Below are positions 57,561 to 64,000 of a stretch of DNA of 64,000 nt, in pieces. The notes beneath the pieces are model-generated. The model did not search any database. It was given only the letters and a program-made list of their open reading frames with translations, and was not told the origin of the DNA. Positions within the stretch are counted from its first letter, which is position 1. The number at the start of each line of letters is the position of its first letter. The DNA comes from Hyphodiscus hymeniophilus. Its lineage: Eukaryota > Ascomycota > Leotiomycetes > Helotiales > Hyphodiscaceae. A program made the position numbers and the translations under genes. The stretch covers positions 558,001-622,000 of the forward strand of contig VNKQ01000006.1 of the NCBI GenBank assembly GCA_016508695.1, given 5' to 3'.

Positions 57561-58581
57561 TCATCTTCGACGCTCCCGTCGTCTGGCTTGTCGGTATGAG
57601 GACTCATGACCTTTTGATTCGGACGCTGGTGGAGTGGTTGAGTGGCTGGATGGCGCGTATGGCGTTCCTGAAGTGGTTGGGTGGCTTTGTGCCTCATATG
57701 CCGCTGCTGGAGTGGTTGAGTAGCTGGATGTCGCATATGGCGCTGCTGAAGTGGTTGAGTAGCTGGATGTCGCGTACGGCGTTGCTGAAGTGCTTGGGTA
57801 ACTTTGTGCCCCATATGGCGCTGCTGGAGTGGTTGAGTAGCTGGATGTCGTATACGGCGCTGCTGGAGTGGTTGGGTAGCTTTGTGCCTCATGTGGTGCT
57901 GCTGGGTTGTCTATGTTCATCCCGAAATGTTTTAAGGACTTGAATGTAATATCATCCAAACTCTCTAAATCATTGTCTGTAGGAACTGCAGTATGCTGTG
58001 GATACTCATAGTACATTGTTTCAGCAGTTGGTTTTATTTTGTAGCGTATCAACTTACGTAGTGCAGGTATGGATTATCTTGAATGATGGGTCTCCATCCT
58101 TCAGACAATCTCTCTCCAGTATGGTCTCTTGGGTCGTCGGAGGGGTGGGACTTGACCAAATTGACGTAACTTCTGATCTGTTGAGCCACTACCTGTGTCA
58201 AGCAGTACATCTTAGTGAAACAAACCTTGTATGTAGTATAATATAACTCTAAGTAGACTCAAAAGGTATCATGGGTGAAAATACCTGTGCCTGTTGGCTG
58301 CCCGCATCAAGAGTGGCTGCAAAGCTTAGCAAAGCTGTGTCTCGTACGTAAGATCCAGGCAGAGATCCATTCTTCTCCAGCCAGGCCGGGAGCGTAGCAA
58401 GGGTCAAGTCTTCTGGAACTGGTTTGAGAAGCCCCTTTAATTCCTTCAATGTATTTAATAATCCCTGTAAGATATTGTCGTCCTTCAGATGCTCCCGTTC
58501 TTCTTTTTTGTGTCTTTCTGAAACAGCCTTGGGATCAGCTTGTCTTCTGTTCTTGTCTTTGTGGTCAGCTCGTCTAGACAT
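57561..58581 (-). CDS. Unknown protein with seven 13-residue tandem repeats
   Basis: Minus-strand exons are 58581-58285, 58192-58058 and 57995-57561, giving 288 aa; introns of 92 and 62 nt are GT-AG and phase 0. The N-terminus is very basic and charged (MSRRADHKDKNRRQADPK, SERHKKEEREH), followed by a helical domain of about 100 residues (LLNTLKELKGLLKP, TLATLPAWLEKNGSLPGSYV, AQQIRSYVNLVKSH). The C-terminal third is seven tandem 13-residue units of the form APYATSSYSTTPA, then a basic tail (YRQARRRERRR). No signal peptide or membrane segment. I do not recognise the family. The basic ends suggest a nuclear or nucleic-acid-associated protein, which is only a guess. Confidence 0.7.
57627..57899 (-). 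repeat. 39-bp coding minisatellite, seven copies
   Basis: Seven adjacent 39-bp units encode 13-residue repeats that alternate two spellings (APY-AQSYPTT and APY-SSYSTT). The period keeps the frame, so copy-number change would not break the protein. Confidence 0.9.
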
Positions 58582-59264
58582 GGTGGTTACTGATGACGCC
58601 TAGGTCAAAGCGAAATGAGAGCAAATTGGAGAGCTCCAGAGTATCAATACACATATAAGGCTTTGGCAAACGTGTGAAAAGAAAGGATTTGGAGAAATGT
58701 GCTATTGTTATGCCTTCTGGGCTACCAGAGCAGCCGCAACCCTTTTGAACCAAGAATTGACTGAAATGGCAATGACTATGCAAAGTACTCGCTCAGCCAG
58801 TGTAATGAGACTAGCAGAATTCGGTTACCACTTATCCCTCGCCACGCTGCGTCGGACTCAGCTGTGTAGCCACACTAGTTGTTACCATTAAAAAGAGGGT
58901 GGTGCCCTGGTCCGGGGTGATGTTGTGATAACCAGATACGTGGCACCAGTTGATTTGGTACAGTCTTATGTCGCTATGCCACCCGGACAACATTAAAGCT
59001 CCATTCTTTTGGTGCCAACTCTATGGCTTACTTCTTGTGAGATCGACCTACTCCGACGAACTTGGATGTTGAACGCGGTCTGTAATTCGCATCCTATAGG
59101 CAAGATTCCAGCCCGCAGTGCACGACATATTGAGTGCCGTACGAATCGTGTTTATGGATGGCACAGTGGTATTATTGTATTCAAAGGTGCAGAATGTGAC
59201 GTTAGCCTTGGTACAGAACTACAGCCTTTAAATATTTATGTGTAAGCCTGTAAGGATCTTAAAA
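58582..59264. other. Intergenic region
   Basis: 683 bp. No gene seen. Confidence 0.5.
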
Positions 59265-60360
59265 TTACATCTCTGGGAAATATAGCTGCCTATACACCTT
59301 CCTTTGTTGCTCGAGAAAGACGAAGGTCGCGATAGTATGAGGTCCCGTCCGCATAAAGCTAGGAATCCAACCTCTGAACAGCCATCGAAATCCTTCAGTC
59401 TGCCAAAGAGCTCGCGCAACCTTGAAAGCTGAAGTCCTACTAGGCAAAGACATGATCTGGCTCTTCATCACATCAATTGGGCTAGACACTGTGGTTGCCA
59501 CAAGACCTGCCAAAACCGAAGCAGCAAAATGTGTACCTAGGTTATCCCCGACCCTAGCTTCTTCAATCAAAACAGTCTTAAACCCATCGTAAGATGCAAG
59601 TTGTGATGCAGTCATAATTGAAGCTCTTGAGGCATTAGTCCAAACTCCTCTAGTATATCCACGCCATCCCTCTTCTTCTCCAAATCTCCAGCAAGCGTCA
59701 AGTACATTCTTATAATTCCGGCGAGCGTCCGCCGCAAGAGCACTATCGCCTTGCATTCGAACATTTGCCAAATCTGCAGGATTCCCGACAACACCACCAG
59801 CAAACCCGGCAAGAGATGCTGCGCCAATGTTAACAATCACCGAAGGTTTAGCCTGGGCCTTGCTTGTGTATTTGGTCTTTGTAGTCTCGTAAATTGCAAA
59901 CCGGGTAGTCCCGTAGAGCACTTTCCAATTAGCTTGGCCCCACGAAGTCTCAGGCAATAGCAACCTACACTGGCGCGCAATTCCTGCTGATAACTATCTG
60001 AACGTCAACGTTTGAGACTCCAAAACTGGAGAACCACCAACGTACGCCTTTATAAAACCCCAACGGGCCATCGGTCTTAATGACGCTCCACAAGGTTTGA
60101 ATCATTCCTTGTCGAAGTAGTGAAGTCTGCATCCGTACCTACATAGCCACGGTTAGGCCGACCAAAGCTGTCTCTATCTCTTAAAGTGGTTCATACTTTG
60201 ACTGGTGCAGCATTAACACTCACCCAGGTTCTTTTAACAAAACTTCTCTTCCCCGTGACTTACGTAAATCTAAAGGATGCGTTAAGCACACCGCATTACA
60301 TGATGCCAAGCCCCCAAACCAGATGGGATAGACATATACTGGCTCAGAGTCAAGACTCAT
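59265..60360 (-). CDS. Mitochondrial carrier, dicarboxylate-carrier type (5' join out of phase)
   Basis: Minus-strand exons are 60360-60264, 60138-60046, 59993-59969 and 59920-59265. Exons 2 to 4 join cleanly (GFYKG-LSAGIARQ-LLYGTTRFAIYE). The last two introns are 52 and 48 nt, the latter with a GCTAAT branch site, although that intron is open in frame. The three carrier signatures are present: HPLDL in exon 1, NPADLANVRMQ, and SPIDVMKSQIM. MQGDSALAADARRNYKN and FRGWIPSFMRTGPHT match Dic1-type dicarboxylate/phosphate carriers. Exon 1 (MSLDSEPVYVYPIWFGGLAS) ends one base past a codon before GTAAGT, while exon 2 must start on a codon (GTACGGATGCAG after a TAG acceptor). The 125-nt intron therefore does not preserve frame. 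Either one base is wrong or mutated, or an element was missed. Confidence 0.75.
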
Positions 60361-60841
60361 GATATGAAACACGTCTTTGATGGGGTCTGTTTTGAAATGA
60401 TTCTGAATGACGTTAACGTAGATTCAAACCACCCTTTCCTCCTTGTCGACAAAAGATGTAAAAATCGTCCCTGTATGGCTCGCACAAGTGGTCCAGTCTA
60501 TCCGTGTACACCAGTTGGTCTGCCGGCGGGTGATCGGCTAGTCGGACAAAACATTCAAAAATCGGCCTGCTTCGGATCATCTCGGCCGATGCTGCTATAG
60601 GGAACCATGGTGTGCATTTCATTTGATTTTGTTATTGGATAAAGACGAAGTTGAAGGAAAGGAGCATAGGAGAGGAGCTACGGGTCGATGTCGGCACAAA
60701 AGTAAATCCACACACACGCATCTATTAGGTTGTATTAAGAGGAGTGATTGTTACAGTTGTTCTACAAAGCAAGGGTTCAAGAGCGAACAAGACGTATTTT
60801 ATTGCTGTTAATATCATAATTGAAGTACATTGGCAGTGAAT
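60361..60841. other. Intergenic region
   Basis: 481 bp between the carrier start and the isomerase 3' end. No gene seen. Confidence 0.5.
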
Positions 60842-61772
60842 TCATAATTTCGCTTTTGCAGGACTCGATGTTTGGCGACCATGAACATGGCTAATGCTTT
60901 GGAATTTCTGAAGGGCTTCCCCCCAAAGCTCAGCTCTTAGTAGGCCATATACTCTGGAAATAATCATCGCGCATTAGAAAGCGTCCTCGGACAAACAAGC
61001 TTAACCGTACCGAGTAGCAATGAGGAAGAACTCACCCCATTCTAGCTTTCGGAGCCCATCTCTTCGCCAGGTCTAAGGCCACATCCAACATGTGCTCTGG
61101 ATCCGCAACCATGTCAACAATTCCTTCTTCGAGGGCTTCTTTTCCCGTCCACCTATGTGCTTCCAAGAGCATTTTTCTTGCAACTTTCCCGCCGAGTTTG
61201 AGTCGGGGAAGTGCCCCGATCCCTTCAAAATGAAGCCCCAGATCTACCGGTGGCATCGATATATAACCACGTGACGAGTTCATGATTCTATAGTCATGAG
61301 ATAGAGCAAAGGGACACCCGCCACCAAATGTGTGTCCTGTGATAAGAGCGATGGTAGGGTATGGAAAGTCCAGTATTGTATGTAACAACTGAACATCATG
61401 AGATTACTGGTCGGCATATTCCTGAATGCTGTTGTAGGAGAAACTGACTGGGTAAAATCCATCAGTATTTGCAAAAGGATCACGATCAATCTCGTCAAGC
61501 TCTAGTCCCTAGAGTGAGGTTGTCAGCAGAGAGCAAAGTATGAGCGACGATGACCTGCTGACAGTGCACCAGAACTTGGTCCCACTGCCTCGAGTTATTA
61601 CCGCGCCCTCTGAGTCAGGTCCAAGAAGGCGCTGCACTGTATGGAATGCACGGATGATCTCTCGACAATACCATGAATTCAGCCGATTCTCCGGTGGTTT
61701 CTGCATGGTAAGAACGAAAACATTGCCATGTCGCTCGAGGGACAGGTTTCTGAACTCTGGGATGTCTCCCAT
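60842..61772 (-). CDS. Peroxisomal enoyl-CoA hydratase/isomerase
   Basis: Minus-strand exons are 61772-61563, 61508-61449, 61388-61036 and 60953-60842, giving 244 aa; introns are 54, 60 and 82 nt. Two donors are GTCAG rather than GTAAG or GTGAG. The crotonase fold is seen in FRNLSLERHGNVFVLTM, FWCTGLELDEIDRDPF, LITGHTFGGGCPFALSHDYR (oxyanion-hole Gly-Gly-Gly) and the PPVDLGLHFEG segment. The protein ends in AKL, a type 1 peroxisomal targeting signal that only appears after correct splicing of the last exon (MGVYGLLRAELWGEA). Members isomerise or hydrate enoyl-CoA in beta-oxidation of unsaturated or modified fatty acids. It is divergent from a second isomerase gene, 274 bp away. Confidence 0.9.
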
Positions 61773-62046
61773 CGTAATCGACACGATGACTGGAGAGATC
61801 AAGATATGGTCTAACAAGCAATGCGAGGTTCCTTATGGTACAATCCACTGCTGCACCCGAGAGGCATCTAGACGGTCAATGGCCCCGAATATCGCTTCAA
61901 ACACAATCGTCGAGAATCACCGAAAATCGCCGGGATCAGGTGCCGAAAATTACCGTGCAGATCTTGGCTGCTGCCGTTCGCAATGACATTTCCAATATCA
62001 TGGCCCACTTCATCACATAGGGACTTTAAGCTGGGGCTCTCTCGTT
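61773..62046. promoter_or_regulatory. Bidirectional promoter of two peroxisomal isomerase genes
   Basis: 274 bp separate the two start codons, too little for independent promoters. Directly repeated CCG-N7-CCG sequences lie in its right half. Confidence 0.7.
61920..61955 (+). promoter_or_regulatory. Pair of CCGAAAATNNCCG repeats
   Basis: CCGAAAATCGCCG (61920-61932) and CCGAAAATTACCG (61943-61955) are spaced 23 bp start to start. A weaker copy, CCGAATATCG, starts at 61885. CCG triplets at fixed spacing are typical of Zn2Cys6 activator sites, so these may be the control elements of the divergent pair. Confidence 0.5.
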
Positions 62047-62897
62047 ATGGCCATCAACCTCGAGTATGATGGCAAACTTGCCATTATAACCCTCGACGAC
62101 GAGAAACAACTCAACGCACTATCGCACCAACTTTATTTTCGGCTTTCCCAATTGATGCGCGAAGTTGCAGCTCGCGATGATGTCTATATCACTTTACTCA
62201 CAGGTAATGGCCGCTTCTTTTCTGCGTAAGTATTCCAACGATATCCATTGGGAAACTGCAACCATCTAATCTTGGCCGCAGAGGAGCCGATATGAAAGCC
62301 TCACATGTGCCGCAGATAGGCGATGAACGAAGACACTATCTCCACCATTTTGTCGACGTCTTCGAAGTTGCTTATTCATTCTCCACCCACCCCAAGATTC
62401 TCATCACTGCATTGAACGGTCCTGTAGTCGGTCTCTCGGCCGCGCTCATCTCGCACTCTGACTTCATCTATGCAACACCTCAAGCATACCTACTGACTCC
62501 TTATACAAGCTTGGGGTTAGTCTCGGAAGGAGGATCGTCTTTGGCATTTGTCCAGAGGCTCGGTATCTCCAAGGCGAACGAAGCGCTGATGATGTCCAAA
62601 CGCATCACTTCGGAGGAGCTTCTACAATGCGGTTTCGTAAACAAGGTCTTTGTCGACGACGCAAGGAGTGGAACTTTCATGAAACAAGTTAGAAACGAAA
62701 TCCACGAACGGCTAGGAGATCATCTGAATAGTGAGAGTTTAGTCAAGGTTAAAGCATTGATCAGGCAGCCGTACAGGAATAATCTCAACTCCCAATTCGT
62801 GTTAGAAATGCTGGGAAATGTTGATAGATACGTGGCAGGAGTTCCACAGCAGGAATTCCAAAAAATGGCTGCCGGACGAAAGAGACACAAACTTTGA
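62047..62897 (+). CDS. Peroxisomal delta3,delta2-enoyl-CoA isomerase (Eci1-like)
   Basis: Exons are 62047-62225 and 62282-62897, giving 264 aa; the 56-nt intron is GT-AG. The crotonase fold is clear: LEYDGKLAIITLDDEKQLNA, LTGNGRFFSAGADMKASH (first oxyanion-hole block), ITALNGPVVGLSAALISHSD (second block) and TPYTSLGLVSEGGSSLAF, where the Glu of SEGGSS is at the catalytic position of Eci1-type isomerases. The protein ends RKRHKL; HKL is a plausible PTS1. Yeast Eci1 moves double bonds from position 3 to 2 during peroxisomal oxidation of unsaturated fatty acids. Confidence 0.92.
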
Positions 62898-63156
62898 CAC
62901 TCAGATTCACAAAGTTCTTTCTTCCTTTTCACTCGTATAGATTGAAATTCCTACGGCAATTCCCAGATTCCCACCCATGACCCACCAGCCGCGCACTGAG
63001 ATGTATTTTTGGCACCGGTCAGAGGATATGGTATGCGCTTCCGTAATCTACCCAATACTATATAATCTGTCACAAGACACTATCCTCGTATGGTGTTTCT
63101 CCTTCTATCGATATATGAGGATAACATACTCGTTACCGGGTTGCAGCTATCACTTA
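62898..63156. other. Convergent intergenic region
   Basis: 259 bp between 3' ends. No gene seen. Confidence 0.5.
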
Positions 63157-64000
63157 TCATATTACACCTTCCTCTCGAAGTTGGCTGATTATTGCCTGGG
63201 ATTCACCCAACTCCTTGAGAATAGATTCTGTGTGTTCTCCCAGCAATGGCGGTTTCTGTCGTATGGAGCCTGGGGTGTCACCGAACTTTACTGGAATGCC
63301 TTGACGATTCATGAAAGTCAGAAAAAAACTCAAGTAACTAGAATAGCCGCAACACTTACCAACGACTTTAATCTCGCCATTCACTGCTGCGTCATGCTGG
63401 AAGCTCTTTATCATATTCCTTGCTTCGATTTGTGGATGAGTCATAGCGCCCTCGATGTTATTGATCGGGGCGTGTGTGATTCCGCTATCTGTAAACTTCT
63501 TCAGCCAGGCATTGGTTGTCTTAGTCCTGAAATGGTCACTCAGAATACGCTTTAATTCAGAGCGATTCTTGACGCGAAGCGCATTGTCTGTAAACCTCTC
63601 GTCTTTTGCAAGTGCTGAATCATCAAGGAGGTCTGTCAGTGCTGAGAACTGGCGGTTGTTCGTGGCTCCAACTATCAGATAGGAGTCCCGAGTTGGGAAT
63701 GCCTCATACGGAACTATGCTTGGGTGCCCCGTCCCCCACCGTTTTGCCTCCTGTCCCATATTCAGGTAGGATGCTGCAAGGTTCATCAACATGGAGACTT
63801 GGGTCTCGAAGAGAGACGCATCAACTTTCTGGCCTCTTCCTGTTCTGTGACGTGCTTCCAACGCTGCTATGATGGCTCCATGCATATATAATCCGGTGCA
63901 GACGTCTATAATTGATATGCCCGGCTTTGTTGGGGGACCATCAGTTTCGCCCGTGATGTGAAGCAGGCCACCTTCAGCCCCCGCGATGAGGTCGTATCCG
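63157..64000 (-). CDS. Class III CoA-transferase (CaiB/BaiF), 5' end outside window
   Basis: Partial gene; the reading continues past 64000. Visible exons are 64000-63360 and 63299-63157. The 60-nt GT-AG intron is a multiple of three and lacks a stop, so the unspliced frame is also open; splicing gives the family sequence KVVGIPVKFGDTPG. The family III pattern is visible in GYDLIAGAEGGLLHITGE, PTKPGISIIDVCTGLYMHGA, ARHRTGRGQKVDASLFETQV, the LVGATNNRQF-like block (residues YLIVGATNNRQFSALTDLL), APINNIEGAMTHPQIEAR and PLLGEHTESIL at the end. Such enzymes move CoA between acids, as in succinyl-CoA:glutarate or formyl-CoA transferase. With the two isomerases beside it, an acyl-CoA pathway is likely. 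The substrate is unknown. Confidence 0.9.
   Translation of the reverse strand, partial: GYDLIAGAEGGLLHITGETDGPPTKPGISIIDVCTGLYMHGAIIAALEARHRTGRGQKVDASLFETQVSMLMNLAASYLNMGQEAKRWGTGHPSIVPYEAFPTRDSYLIVGATNNRQFSALTDLLDDSALAKDERFTDNALRVKNRSELKRILSDHFRTKTTNAWLKKFTDSGITHAPINNIEGAMTHPQIEARNMIKSFQHDAAVNGEIKVVGKCCGYSSYLSFFLTFMNRQGIPVKFGDTPGSIRQKPPLLGEHTESILKELGESQAIISQLREEGVI

Noticed and set aside
57596..57943. A 115-codon plus-strand open frame rich in Trp and Leu
   Set aside because: It is the antisense of the 39-bp coding repeat; a period divisible by three keeps several frames open. The minus-strand gene has clean introns and start.
59921..59968. Reading the carrier frame straight through (LLLPETSWGQANWK)
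   Set aside because: This stretch is absent from carrier families and is bounded by GTAGGT and GGAAAG with a GCTAAT branch site; removing it gives the conserved ARQLLYGTTRF.

Overview
The window is nuclear DNA of a filamentous ascomycete (Pezizomycotina). The evidence is short GT-AG introns of about 45 to 190 nt in most genes, a HET-domain gene, GPI-type and PIR cell-wall proteins, a BIM1-like (X325) copper protein, and peroxisomal PTS1 enzymes. A leotiomycete is my best guess but is not proved. I see no rRNA, tRNA, CRISPR array or recognisable transposon. Coordinates below come from reading splice sites by hand and joining reading phases; no search was run.

Layout. 0-10.5 kb: a Cys-rich GPI-type surface protein, a secreted phospholipase C, a 14-bp minisatellite, a His-rich unknown locus whose frame is broken or unresolved, and a PIR cell-wall protein. 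12-23 kb: housekeeping genes (STRAP-like WD40 protein divergent from a Doa1/Ufd3-like ubiquitin adaptor, an SRR1-like protein, an isochorismatase-fold hydrolase) and a BIM1-like surface protein. 23-32 kb: a type II membrane GH17 glucanase, a GH26-like secreted hydrolase with a Cys-rich tail, and a single-pass membrane protein of unknown function.

34-41.6 kb: four oxidoreductase or hydrolase genes lie side by side: an aldo-keto reductase, a PIG3-like quinone oxidoreductase, an extended SDR ketoreductase and an amidase. Three carry one disabling lesion each (an in-frame TAA, an in-frame TAA, and a one-base deletion inside the amidase catalytic loop), while the SDR between them is intact. This looks like a recently decaying metabolic cluster, unless the lesions are assembly errors.

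42-58.6 kb: a small secreted Cys-rich protein, cysteine dioxygenase (with a GC-AG intron), a HET protein, a CE1-type esterase, the high-affinity iron permease Ftr1 with an exact SreA/Fep1-type GATA site upstream, a class V aminotransferase with a (GA)11 leader, and an unknown protein ending in seven 39-bp tandem repeats.

59-64 kb: a dicarboxylate-type mitochondrial carrier whose first two exons do not join in phase, then two divergently transcribed peroxisomal enoyl-CoA isomerase/hydratase-family genes sharing a 274-bp promoter with repeated CCG-N7-CCG sites, and a class III CoA-transferase running off the right edge. These last three could form a small acyl-CoA pathway.
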